DNA of 39,242 bases. Origin: Campylobacterota bacterium (lineage in GTDB: Bacteria > Campylobacterota > Campylobacteria > Campylobacterales > Sulfurovaceae). The first letter of the stretch is position 1; every line of letters starts with the position of its first letter. The notes beneath the pieces were generated by a model. The model ran no database searches. It was not told the DNA's origin and saw nothing but the letters and a program-made list of their open reading frames with translations. The position numbers and the translations under genes were made by a program. The stretch is from the NCBI GenBank assembly GCA_013607775.1, contig VCAW01000076.1, positions 1-39,242 on the forward strand, given 5' to 3'. Below are positions 27,576 through 37,369 of this stretch, piece after piece.

Positions 27576-28780
27576 TTTATGCTTTGTAGGTATTCAGCAA
27601 TCGCTGATGCATCTTTTTCTGATACATAAGGGAATTTTGGCATTGTACCTATCATACCCTCTTTACCATGTTTCAATACATGACTTAAAAGCGTTGCATC
27701 ATAGCTTACAAGACTTGGAGCTGTTCCTCCTTGACCCTTACCATCATCACCATGACATGAACTACATGCTGCAAATGAAGCAGGTTTCGCACCCTTCATG
27801 CCACCAGCTACATACGCTGCAATCTCTTTAGCATCTGCACCCGTAGCCATACTAGCTGGCATTGCACCCATAGCATAGCCAAGTTTATCTTGACCATTAT
27901 TGATGACATCCAATACTTGTTCTTCAGTTAGTTTTCTAGTCTTAAGTGTAGGTCCAACAAGTACTTTATCATCTGTAATTGCGTGACAACTCTTACATCC
28001 ATATAGTTGTAAAAGTGCATCTCCCGACTTAAGGTAGTTACCTTTTGGCGTATCTTCATTACTATTAAACCATGCTTCATATTTAGCTTTTGGAAGTACA
28101 ACAATTCTAGAATACATATATGAGTGATCCGTACCACAGTACTCAGCACATTCAACATCATATTCACCAACTTGACTAGCGTTAAACCACTGTTTGGTTA
28201 TACGACCAGGAACAACATCTTCTTTCATTCGGAAAGCAGGAACAAACCAAGCATGGATAACATCATCCAATGGCGCAGTCATCTCTAAGATGATATTTGT
28301 ATGAACAGGTACATAAAGTGCTGATTTGCCCATGGTACCTTCTTTGATAACTTTTCCGTTTTCATCAACTGTTGGCTTTGTAAATGCTCCACCAAGTTTA
28401 TGAACATAGCCATTTGCATTAGCAGGATATTCGTATCTCCATTTCCATTTACTACCTTCAACTTTAACCACAATACTCTCACTCTCTGCAGGCATTGTTC
28501 TTAGTGTTTTCATCGAAGAATACCCATAGTAGAAAAGTACCATCAGCATTGCTGTTGGAATCAATGTCCACAAAATCTCAAGTGTTGTGTTATGTGTAAC
28601 GTTACTAATATCTTCATCTTTCACGTTACTCTCTCTATATTTCCAAGCGAAATATATCATTGGTACAATAACCGATAGTCCTAATAAGATTGAAATCCAA
28701 AAGTTCAACCAAAATGCGTAGTCTACATCAGAAGCAAACGTTGCTGCCATTGTATCAAATCCTTGTAAACTGTTACTCAT
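27572..28780 (-). CDS. coxB: Cytochrome c oxidase subunit II fused to diheme cytochrome c
   Basis: CuA motif CAEYCGTDHSYM; two C-terminal CxxCH motifs CKSCH and CSSCH. Confidence 0.93.
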   Translation of the reverse strand: MSNSLQGFDTMAATFASDVDYAFWLNFWISILLGLSVIVPMIYFAWKYRESNVKDEDISNVTHNTTLEILWTLIPTAMLMVLFYYGYSSMKTLRTMPAESESIVVKVEGSKWKWRYEYPANANGYVHKLGGAFTKPTVDENGKVIKEGTMGKSALYVPVHTNIILEMTAPLDDVIHAWFVPAFRMKEDVVPGRITKQWFNASQVGEYDVECAEYCGTDHSYMYSRIVVLPKAKYEAWFNSNEDTPKGNYLKSGDALLQLYGCKSCHAITDDKVLVGPTLKTRKLTEEQVLDVINNGQDKLGYAMGAMPASMATGADAKEIAAYVAGGMKGAKPASFAACSSCHGDDGKGQGGTAPSLVSYDATLLSHVLKHGKEGMIGTMPKFPYVSEKDASAIAEYLQSIK

Positions 28781-28782
28781 GT

Positions 28783-29151
28783 TTACTCCCCTCCGTGTGT
28801 TGTGTGTGCTGAAGTTACTTCTGCACCTGGTGTTGTAGATGTAATATAACTCTCATCCGTAAACTGGAAGTTTGTCACATCAACTGCAATAACAATAATA
28901 AAGAATACCAATACAAGTGCCATAGAAAACATCGTCATAGACCCAATAAGCTTTTCACCTTTTAAGTGCATGTAATACATTAAAATTAACCATGCTTTAA
29001 CAACTGCTATTAGCATCTGTGCAGTAAATGTACCTGCATGAAAAATATAAGGCTGTACAAATGTCAATGTCGTCAATAGTAAAAGTTCTACAAGAACTTT
29101 ATAATAGCGTTTTCTCTCTACTTCATAGTTTACTGTAGTATTAGTGCCCAT
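28783..29151 (-). CDS. Cytochrome c oxidase subunit IV
   Basis: Three TM segments, LMYYMHLKGEKL; within cox operon. Confidence 0.82.
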   Translation of the reverse strand: MGTNTTVNYEVERKRYYKVLVELLLLTTLTFVQPYIFHAGTFTAQMLIAVVKAWLILMYYMHLKGEKLIGSMTMFSMALVLVFFIIVIAVDVTNFQFTDESYITSTTPGAEVTSAHTTHGGE

Positions 29152-29842
29152 GTGCTGCTCCTCCTACGATGTCTCCACCGCCAATCATGTAGTAATAAGG
29201 AAATACAAATACCCAAATAAGGTGTACAATATCCCAGTATAGTGCGATATTCCAATATAGTATATGGTGATTTGGTGTTACTTTTTCAGAGTTAATACGT
29301 TTAAGTAACCAAAGCATAAGTCCAATACCAATAATAATGTGGAAACCATGTAATCCTGTCATTGTAAAGTAAAGTCCATAAAAGATTTTTTCTCCAAATG
29401 GAAAATCTGATTCTGGAAGTAATTTACCATAGTTAAGAAAAATACCATGTTCATACTCTTCTCTCCACTCTACACCTTTAATAGCAAGGAACATTGCTGC
29501 TAAAATAATGGTTGCCCAAATCATAAGTTTGGCACCCTTCACATCTCCTGCTCTCATCTTTAAAAGACCAAGCCCCATAGTCAGTGCGGAAACCAAAAGT
29601 ATCACTGTGTTTGTTCCACCCAAAAGTTTGTTTAAGTGACTTGATGCCAATACAAAATCATCAGGGTGTAACATTTTATAGTAAGTAAGTGCAAGGAACA
29701 TAGCCCCAAACATCATTACCTCTGTAAACATAAACAGCCAGAAACCTAGTTTCCCACCGTAAAAGTCATCTTGCCATCCTTGAACTTCATATTCATTTCC
29801 TTCGCGATCTGTTGCGATTTCAGGTACATATTCATGTGACAT
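29141..29842 (-). CDS. coxC: Cytochrome c oxidase subunit III
   Basis: KLGFWLFMFTEVMMFGAMFLAL; YFTMTGLHGFHIIIGIG; YWDIVHLIWVFVFPYYY. Confidence 0.95.
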   Translation of the reverse strand: MSHEYVPEIATDREGNEYEVQGWQDDFYGGKLGFWLFMFTEVMMFGAMFLALTYYKMLHPDDFVLASSHLNKLLGGTNTVILLVSALTMGLGLLKMRAGDVKGAKLMIWATIILAAMFLAIKGVEWREEYEHGIFLNYGKLLPESDFPFGEKIFYGLYFTMTGLHGFHIIIGIGLMLWLLKRINSEKVTPNHHILYWNIALYWDIVHLIWVFVFPYYYMIGGGDIVGGAAHGH

Positions 29843-31497
29843 TAGTCTATCCTTTTCATAGTTTCGTAATCAAATTTCACTACTGGTTGACCATGGTGAT
29901 ACTCATATGGTTCAAAATCAACATATGGTACTTTAGAGTGATTCTCTAGTGGTGGCGGTGATGAAGGCATATGCCATTCAAGTGTTGTAGCATTCCAAGG
30001 GTTAGTCCCTGACGGCTCACCATGTCTCCATCCTTTAAAGAGTACAAAGAACATATAGATAAGTCCACTAATAAAAATAACTGCCCCAAAAAATGAAACT
30101 TGGTGATAGATTTGAAATTCTGGCAAGTAGTCAAAATAACGACGTGGCATACCAAGGTAACCAGCGATAAACATTGGGAACCAAAGTAAATTAAACCCAA
30201 TAAAGTTTAATGCGAATGCAATTTTTGCCTGTTTTTCGTTGTACATTTTACCAGTGACAAGTGGGAACCAATAGTGCATACCAGCGAAAAGCAGGAAAAC
30301 AACCCCACCTAGCATCGCATAGTGAAAGTGTGCTACTGAGTAGTATGTATCTTGAAGGTGAATATCTACACCAATCATCGCAATAGTTACACCAGTAAGT
30401 CCACCAATAGCAAAAGTAATAATAGTACCTAGTGCCCAAATCATTGGCGTTGAGAGTACAATTTTACCACCATACATTGTTGCAATCCAGTCATAGAATT
30501 TAATCCCTGTAGGAATTGCAACAAAGAACGTAAGGAATGAGAATACTGTTTTTGCCAAATCAGCCATACCTGAAGTATAAAGGTGGTGACCCCATACTAA
30601 GTAACCAATACCTGCAATAGATGCTGAAGAGAGTGCAATTGTTCTATATCCGAAAATCTCTTTTCTTGAGAATGTTGGAATAATCTCAGACATAATACCA
30701 AATGCAGGAAGAATCATAAGATACACTGCTGGGTGAGAATAGATCCAGAACAAGTGCTCAAATAGTACTGGGTCTCCCCCTTTAGCAGGATCAAAGATAC
30801 CAATACCAAAGTATTTTTCCATGATAGCAAGTACAAGTGTGATACCGACAACCGGTGTTGCTAGAAGTTGAATCCATGCTGTTGCGTAGATACCCCATAC
30901 AAAAAGTGGCATTTTGAAGAATGTCATACCTGGTGCTCTTAGTCTGTGAATCGTTACAAGGAAGTTAAGCCCTGTAATTATAGAAGCCATACCAAGAATA
31001 AATGCAGCGATAAGTACTGGAAGTACTGTTGTACTTGTAGTCAGTGAATATGGTGCATAAAATGTCCATCCTGTATCTGCAAAACCATTTGGTCCCCAAA
31101 GTGAAGTAAGTGCAATAATACTACCAAGAATGTATAACCAAAATGTAAACCAGTTAAGTCTTGGGAAAGATACATCTTTCGCACCAATCATAAGTGGCAT
31201 AACAATGTTTCCAAATATCGCAGGAATCCCTGGTACGATAAAGAGGAAAATCATAATAACCCCATGTAGTGTAAACGCTTGGTTAAACGTATCTCCATCT
31301 ATAAACTGTTGTCCTGGAGCAAAAAGCTCTAAACGCATTAAAAATGCTGTAGATACTGCTACAAAAAAGAATGTAAACATTACAGCTGCATACATAAGAC
31401 CAATTCTTTTATGGTCTATTGTAAGCATCCACTGCATGAATGTACTTTTAGGGTGCCCTATGGCACAGTGTGTTTCGTCGAAATAAGATTTACTCAT
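29842..31497 (-). CDS. coxA: Cytochrome c oxidase subunit I (heme-copper oxidase, A2-like)
   Basis: FWIYSHPAVYLMILPAFGIMSEIIPTFSRK; WGHHLYTSGMAD; DTYYSVAHFHYAMLGG. Confidence 0.96.
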   Translation of the reverse strand: MSKSYFDETHCAIGHPKSTFMQWMLTIDHKRIGLMYAAVMFTFFFVAVSTAFLMRLELFAPGQQFIDGDTFNQAFTLHGVIMIFLFIVPGIPAIFGNIVMPLMIGAKDVSFPRLNWFTFWLYILGSIIALTSLWGPNGFADTGWTFYAPYSLTTSTTVLPVLIAAFILGMASIITGLNFLVTIHRLRAPGMTFFKMPLFVWGIYATAWIQLLATPVVGITLVLAIMEKYFGIGIFDPAKGGDPVLFEHLFWIYSHPAVYLMILPAFGIMSEIIPTFSRKEIFGYRTIALSSASIAGIGYLVWGHHLYTSGMADLAKTVFSFLTFFVAIPTGIKFYDWIATMYGGKIVLSTPMIWALGTIITFAIGGLTGVTIAMIGVDIHLQDTYYSVAHFHYAMLGGVVFLLFAGMHYWFPLVTGKMYNEKQAKIAFALNFIGFNLLWFPMFIAGYLGMPRRYFDYLPEFQIYHQVSFFGAVIFISGLIYMFFVLFKGWRHGEPSGTNPWNATTLEWHMPSSPPPLENHSKVPYVDFEPYEYHHGQPVVKFDYETMKRID

Positions 31498-32283
31498 TTA
31501 TTCATCTCCTTTATTTTGTTGATTGTCAATTTCTTTTCTTCCGCTTGTTTTAACAAGATAGATAAAGAAAAATATCATGATTAATGTAATAACGATACCT
31601 GATATCTTTTCCCATTGAAATACGTAAGTTCGTCCCTTTGGATCGTAAGCAAAACATAAAAGCAATTTTTTCGCTATTGTTGGGCCTATTTTCCCTTCAC
31701 CGGCTTCCATGACTGCCATTTTCACATCAAAAGGAAGTTGATTGATACCGTTAAGGTAACGTGTCACTTTTCCTTCTGGTGATAGCAGAATCAAAGTCCC
31801 GGGGTGAATATAATCTACAACGCCTGCCTTTGAGACCTCTTTTTTATAAGTGAAACCTACTTTTTCTGCTAACTCAGCAGAAGAGTTTCCATCACTTACA
31901 TAGAAGTGCCATGCATCGTGTACAAAATCACGTGGTATTGATTTTAGCATTGTTGCACGTTTCGCTTTAGCAAGTACAGGTGTTTCGCCCTCACCAAAAC
32001 TTACAGTAATTACTTTGTAATCTCTGTTTTCAGTTAAGTCAAGTTCTCCCAACATCTTTGCCATGTCTGCAAGCTGTGCATTACATATACCTGAACAGCG
32101 ATAGTAATTTAAAGAGAGCATGGCAGGTTTGCCATCCATCATTTTCTTTAAAGTTACTTTTTCGCCTTTTTCGTCGATAAATGTCATATCTAAAGGTACC
32201 ATAGCACCCAGTTTTTCATTTACGCCGATATTAGCTGCTTGTATTGATAACGTGAATAATACAAACATCAAAAGTTTTCTCAT
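31498..32283 (-). CDS. SCO1/SenC-family copper chaperone with C-terminal TM
   Basis: CSGIC copper-binding motif in NYYRCSGICNAQL, thioredoxin-like fold sequence; next to coxA. Confidence 0.88.
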   Translation of the reverse strand: MRKLLMFVLFTLSIQAANIGVNEKLGAMVPLDMTFIDEKGEKVTLKKMMDGKPAMLSLNYYRCSGICNAQLADMAKMLGELDLTENRDYKVITVSFGEGETPVLAKAKRATMLKSIPRDFVHDAWHFYVSDGNSSAELAEKVGFTYKKEVSKAGVVDYIHPGTLILLSPEGKVTRYLNGINQLPFDVKMAVMEAGEGKIGPTIAKKLLLCFAYDPKGRTYVFQWEKISGIVITLIMIFFFIYLVKTSGRKEIDNQQNKGDE

Positions 32284-32391
32284 TTACACTCCCTATTTTT
32301 TATTTTTACGTATTTATAAAAATAGTGGTTAGATTTTAGAGGAAGCTAACTTAAATGATAATGAAATATTATGTGTGTAGTTAAAAATAAA

Positions 32392-32405
32392 TTGATTTGT
32401 ATCAA
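32392..32405. promoter_or_regulatory. Perfect FNR/CRP-family-like box upstream of the SCO1-cox operon
   Basis: TTGAT-TTGT-ATCAA, about 109 bp upstream of the SCO1 start codon. Confidence 0.6.
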
Positions 32406-32528
32406 AAATTTGAAGTTTTTTTAAAGTATTATTTTTTATTATTTTTATAGATAAATAGTAGTAATTAAAGTGTGGAGTTAATAAACTTGACGTTATAAGT
32501 TATATAATTATTCGCTAGAGAAAAAAGC

Positions 32529-33572
32529 TTATGCTTTTCCCTTAGCGCTTTGAATAGAGTGGATATATTGATAATCTACAGAGATTTTTTGTTCTTTTGG
32601 TAAGTTTTTAAAGAGTCTTTCTACCATTCCCTCAAAATCAGGGAAAAGATAATTCGCCATTGATCCAGGTATAGGATTGATTTCATTGAGCAATACTTCA
32701 CCCTCTACAACAAAAAAATCACAACGGATAATACTTCCTAAAAAGAGTGGATCATAGATTTTTTTGAAACTCTCTTGTATATTTGATTTCATGGCATCAT
32801 CAATGTCTGCAGCTAACACTTGAGAATCACGCGAAAAGTCCATATATTTCTTTTCAAAATCCAAAAATTCCTCTTTATGTGGCTCTTCTACAATAGAGAG
32901 TTCCCATTCGCTTGTGTAACATCCAGCTTGGTTGTACTCTTTTACACCCTCAATAAAAGGTTCAACTATCACATCTGTATCAAACTCAAATGCTACATCA
33001 AGTGCATAGTCAAGTTCACTGGCTTCTTTAACAATACTTACACCAATGCTCGAACCTAAACGTACAGGTTTTATAATCACAGGATAATCCATAGATATCT
33101 TTCTCTCATCATTTTTAGAGAGATATTCATAGGCAACTGTTTTTACCCCTAGACTCTCTGCCAAAAACTTTGTATAAAGCTTGTTGTATGAGAGTGCTGA
33201 CGCTTCCATACGTGGAGAGATAAATGGAATATTGAAAAATTCCATCATTGAGGCTATTTTTCCATCTTCTCCATCACGTCCGTGAATGAGGTTTAGAACA
33301 CCATCACAAGCTACTGCTTTACTTCCAAACATACCATCTACAAAGAATCCACCTTGCTTTAGTGTAAGTTGTTTGCCTTTTTTATACTCACCTGATGAGA
33401 AAAGTTTAGAGTTTATTTTATCTGTATCGACTAGATAAAATTCTCTATTAGGGCTTACAAAAATATAGGTTAGTGTAGATTTTTTAAGCACTTTCTTCAT
33501 AGTAATCGCAGAAACAATGCTTATTTCATGTTCAAAACTTGAGCCCCCAAAAAGAATAGCTATATTCATCAT
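32529..33572 (-). CDS. ddl: D-alanine--D-alanine ligase
   Basis: FGGSSFEHEISIVSA; GRDGEDG; PVRLGSSIGVS; NEINPIPGSM. Confidence 0.95.
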   Translation of the reverse strand: MMNIAILFGGSSFEHEISIVSAITMKKVLKKSTLTYIFVSPNREFYLVDTDKINSKLFSSGEYKKGKQLTLKQGGFFVDGMFGSKAVACDGVLNLIHGRDGEDGKIASMMEFFNIPFISPRMEASALSYNKLYTKFLAESLGVKTVAYEYLSKNDERKISMDYPVIIKPVRLGSSIGVSIVKEASELDYALDVAFEFDTDVIVEPFIEGVKEYNQAGCYTSEWELSIVEEPHKEEFLDFEKKYMDFSRDSQVLAADIDDAMKSNIQESFKKIYDPLFLGSIIRCDFFVVEGEVLLNEINPIPGSMANYLFPDFEGMVERLFKNLPKEQKISVDYQYIHSIQSAKGKA

Positions 33573-33580
33573 GCTACCTT

Positions 33581-34699
33581 TTATAGCATCTTGGCAAATT
33601 CGCCAAAGATATATGCTGATTCATGTGGTCCAGGACTTGCTTCTGGGTGATGTTGTACTGACATGATTGGAGAGTCATTATACTTAAGACCTTCAATCGT
33701 ATTATCAAACAGGTTCGCATGTGTTACTGTTGCTACTTCTGTAATGTTATCTGGTACATTATAGTTGTGGTTTTGTGCAGTAATCTCCACAGTGTTTGTC
33801 ATCGCGTTAAGTACCGGATGGTTTCCACCATGGTGTCCAAACTGCAACTTGTATGTATCATATCCATGAGCAATAGAAAGCAATTGATGTCCTAAACAGA
33901 TACCAAAAAGTGGCACTTTATGGGCAATGAGTTTTTTAATCTTCTCTTGCTCATCTTTAAGTATCAGTGGATCCCCCGGACCATTCGATAAAAATACCCC
34001 ATCAATCTCTTTACTGTCAATCTTAGCGATAATATCTTCCGCAGACATGTCATTAGGCACAACAGTTACTTCCATACCTGCATGCGTAAGTTCATTAAGG
34101 ATATTTCTTTTGATTCCAAAATCAAGTGCAATGATTTTTTTCGTTGTTTGTGGTTTTTCATAGCTGAAAGTATCAGTAGAGAAACGTGCTTCATTGTGTA
34201 CATAGGCTTCTTTGGTGCTTACCTGCTCAATATAGTTAACATCTTCAATACGTGGTGAAGTCTCTAGTACTTTTTTAAGTTCTACTTCATCATGTATCTC
34301 AGTCGAAGCCACCATCATCATGGCACCCTCTTCTCTTAACATTTTAGTGATAAAACGTGTGTCTATTTCACAAATACCAAGCACACCGTTTTTTTCAAGT
34401 AATTCAGCAAGTGTCTCTTCACATCTAAAGTTAGAAGGTCTGTCTTGATACGTACGTACGATGATACCCTTACAGTGTGCACCCTTGCTTTCCATATCTT
34501 GTGCATTACACCCAACATTCCCAATCTCTGGCATCGTAAAGGTCACAAATTGCCCAGCATAAGAGGGGTCAGTAACAATCTCTTGATAGCCAGTAAGAGA
34601 GGTGTTAAATACTATCTCCCCTACCGATGTTCCAGTAGCACCGAAACTTTTTGCCTCTAACAATAATCCATTTTCAAAATAAAGTGATACTTTTTGCAT
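33581..34699 (-). CDS. carA: Carbamoyl-phosphate synthase small subunit
   Basis: GEIVFNTSLTGYQEIVTDPSYAGQ; FLSNGPGDP; PLFGICLGHQLL; SVQHHPEASPGPHE. Confidence 0.97.
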   Translation of the reverse strand: MQKVSLYFENGLLLEAKSFGATGTSVGEIVFNTSLTGYQEIVTDPSYAGQFVTFTMPEIGNVGCNAQDMESKGAHCKGIIVRTYQDRPSNFRCEETLAELLEKNGVLGICEIDTRFITKMLREEGAMMMVASTEIHDEVELKKVLETSPRIEDVNYIEQVSTKEAYVHNEARFSTDTFSYEKPQTTKKIIALDFGIKRNILNELTHAGMEVTVVPNDMSAEDIIAKIDSKEIDGVFLSNGPGDPLILKDEQEKIKKLIAHKVPLFGICLGHQLLSIAHGYDTYKLQFGHHGGNHPVLNAMTNTVEITAQNHNYNVPDNITEVATVTHANLFDNTIEGLKYNDSPIMSVQHHPEASPGPHESAYIFGEFAKML

Positions 34700-35250
34700 T
34701 ATAACATTCCTCTTTTTGAGAGTTCCTCTTGATAAAACCTTTCATAGAGAAGCTCATAGTCTTGGCTTCCTGGAATCACTTCTTTTTCCATACCTCTAAT
34801 TTTGTCATAGACGATATCATCTATCTCATCATAAGCATCAGCAAAAGCTTTAAATGATTTAAAAATCACATTTTTTACCTGATTCTCATTCACATCATAC
34901 TCTGCAAGGTAGTTTTCATAGAGTTCATCCAAGATAAGGTGTGCCAAGTCATTATAACGGTCATCATAGTTCATAATGACACCCGCTTCAGGTGCCATCT
35001 TCTTTTTAATCATAAAGAAGAGTTGTCTCTCATCTGCATGCTGAAACTCTATCTCATCATAATTTTCATCTAAGATTTTTTTCACTTTTTCATCAAGTGC
35101 ATGCTCTTTGGCAAGGTTTTCATCGATGATTTTCTTAGCAGCTTCAACCACTGCTTCTCTTCCCTTTGGCATTGTGATAAAAGGTGCATTGGCTAAATCT
35201 ATTCCGATTTTGGTTGCTACATATCCCGTCTGTTGTGGTTTTAATCTCAT
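34699..35250 (-). CDS. DUF507 family protein
   Basis: MRLKPQQTGYVATKIGIDLANAPFI...; overlaps carA start. Confidence 0.75.
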   Translation of the reverse strand: MRLKPQQTGYVATKIGIDLANAPFITMPKGREAVVEAAKKIIDENLAKEHALDEKVKKILDENYDEIEFQHADERQLFFMIKKKMAPEAGVIMNYDDRYNDLAHLILDELYENYLAEYDVNENQVKNVIFKSFKAFADAYDEIDDIVYDKIRGMEKEVIPGSQDYELLYERFYQEELSKRGML

Positions 35251-35263
35251 TGCTACCCCTTTA

Positions 35264-36517
35264 TTATCTAATTATTGTGTCTTCACGTTCTGGACTTGTG
35301 GAGATAATCCCCATCTTCGTCCCTATCATCTCTTCAAGTGCTTCTATGTATGACTTAGCAGTCTCAGGTAAATCTTCAAATACTCTTACACCTTCTGTCT
35401 TGTCCCAACCAGGGAAAGATTTATATACAGGTGTTGCATCTTCTAAATCATAAGGTACATAGTTTATCTCTTTACCCTCTACTTCGTACGCTACACATAC
35501 TTTGACCTCATCAAAACCATCAAGAACGTCAAGTTTCATAAGTGCTACTTGGTCTACACCATTGACACGTACTGCATGACGCATAGCAACGGCATCAAAC
35601 CAACCACATCTTCTTGGACGACCAGTAGTTGTTCCGAATTCATGACCATTTTTACGTAATGTATCACCCTCGTCTCCAAAGTCTTCAGAAGGGAAAGGAC
35701 CGTTTCCTACTCTCGTACAGTATGCTTTTGCGATACCTGTGACTTTTCCAATGTCTTTAGGATTAATCCCAAGACCTGAACATGCTCCTGCACTTACAGT
35801 CGTAGATGATGTCACATAAGGGTATGTACCATGGTCGATGTCCAACATCGTTCCTTGCGCACCTTCAAGAAGTATCTTCTTATCTGCATCCATAATCTCC
35901 CACATCATCTGTGTGGTATCACAGATGTATGCGCCCAGTGCATCTTTGTAGCCCTGAAGTTCAGCCAAAAGCTCTGCTTCATTGGGTGCTTCGACACCCA
36001 TGGCATCAAAGACTGGCTTGTTCATAGCAAAGTATGCGACGATTTTAGCAGTCAATTTTTCAGGATTAAGAAGTTCTCCAAGTCTGTGTCCGATACGTGC
36101 GATTTTGTCACCATATGCAGGCCCGATTCCCTTACCTGTTGTACCGATGGCTTTGTCACCCTTCATACGTTCTCTGGCTTGGTCTATCTGTGCATGGTAA
36201 GGAAGTAAAACATGTGCTTTATCTGAAAGGAAAAGTCTTCCTTCCAAGTTATCAAACTGTACCATCTCTTTGATGAAATCTACAGGAGAAAGTACCACAC
36301 CATTTCCTACGATGTTCTTAGCAGAGGGATTAAGTACCCCTGATGGGATAAGGTGAAGTGCATACTTTTTATCACCTATGACAATGGTATGTCCTGCATT
36401 ATGTCCACCTGCAAAACGACATACATAGTCATGTGTTTGCGCCATATGGTCAACAATTTTCCCTTTACCTTCATCTCCCCATTGGAGACCTACAATTAAA
36501 TCTGCTTTACTACTCAT
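35264..36517 (-). CDS. purA: Adenylosuccinate synthetase
   Basis: [44 protein letters not shown]. Confidence 0.98.
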   Translation of the reverse strand: MSSKADLIVGLQWGDEGKGKIVDHMAQTHDYVCRFAGGHNAGHTIVIGDKKYALHLIPSGVLNPSAKNIVGNGVVLSPVDFIKEMVQFDNLEGRLFLSDKAHVLLPYHAQIDQARERMKGDKAIGTTGKGIGPAYGDKIARIGHRLGELLNPEKLTAKIVAYFAMNKPVFDAMGVEAPNEAELLAELQGYKDALGAYICDTTQMMWEIMDADKKILLEGAQGTMLDIDHGTYPYVTSSTTVSAGACSGLGINPKDIGKVTGIAKAYCTRVGNGPFPSEDFGDEGDTLRKNGHEFGTTTGRPRRCGWFDAVAMRHAVRVNGVDQVALMKLDVLDGFDEVKVCVAYEVEGKEINYVPYDLEDATPVYKSFPGWDKTEGVRVFEDLPETAKSYIEALEEMIGTKMGIISTSPEREDTIIR

Positions 36518-37369
36518 CTACTTACCTTCTTTATCTATCTTATAACATACGCACTCATCTGTATAGAGTGCAAATCCTGCTGCTTCTACACCATCAATCG
36601 TGTAAATCCCACCCATTGCTAAAAGGCTGTTGTCTTCAAACATTCTAAATGTCAAAGAGTCATAATAACGCATCTTCGCATAGAAAAGTGGAGAGATGAC
36701 CATGTTGTCGTACTTCACTTGTTCTGTGGCTTCTTTTATCTTTTCAAGTTCTTCTTTAATGTCACTTGGAAATGCAGACAAGTCATTTAAATCACTCACT
36801 GCATTCATACGTACAAGCTGTTCAATCCAAGGTAAATCCGTACCCATTATCTGCTCAACATGCATAGACTTTAACACTTCAAGTGATACACCATACTTTT
36901 CATTAAGCAAATGCGGGATACGAATATTTGCTATCTGCATCACTGGCTTTGCATCCATCTCTGCTAGAAGCATTACCGCTGTTTTTGCTACCTCTTCAAA
37001 ACTCCCATCTATCACCTCAGCACCTATCTGGTACTGCTCTTTGGTTGGGAATGTCACTGTTGGCTGCACATAAAACCACTTTTTTGACTCTGTAGAACGC
37101 CCTAGCCTCTTTGTCACGATACGCACTACATCGGCAGTAGAATCTGCACGAAGTGTGACTTCATGGTTTTGCTCGTCATTGAGTTTAAGTAGTGGTTTTT
37201 TATCATCAAAACTCTCATGCTGGTGGTAGGAAAAAAGTGGTGTCACTATCTCTGCAAACCCTAGGTTTTCCAAAAGTTCAGCTGAGACAAACTCTATCTC
37301 TCTTTTTATCTTCGCTGACTCACCAAAGTAAAGTTTAGACCCCGAAGGGATTTCGTGTTCGTAAACCAT
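36518..37369 (-). CDS. hisZ: HisZ-like ATP phosphoribosyltransferase regulatory subunit (class II HisRS-like)
   Basis: Histidyl-tRNA-synthetase-like core (FAEIVTPLFSYHQ; VTLRADSTADVVRI), short; next to purA. Confidence 0.8.
   Translation of the reverse strand: MVYEHEIPSGSKLYFGESAKIKREIEFVSAELLENLGFAEIVTPLFSYHQHESFDDKKPLLKLNDEQNHEVTLRADSTADVVRIVTKRLGRSTESKKWFYVQPTVTFPTKEQYQIGAEVIDGSFEEVAKTAVMLLAEMDAKPVMQIANIRIPHLLNEKYGVSLEVLKSMHVEQIMGTDLPWIEQLVRMNAVSDLNDLSAFPSDIKEELEKIKEATEQVKYDNMVISPLFYAKMRYYDSLTFRMFEDNSLLAMGGIYTIDGVEAAGFALYTDECVCYKIDKEGK

Noticed and set aside
32513-32547. Inverted repeat CGCTA...TAGCG spanning the ddl stop codon
   Set aside because: Consistent with an ordinary terminator overlapping the gene end; interrupted stem
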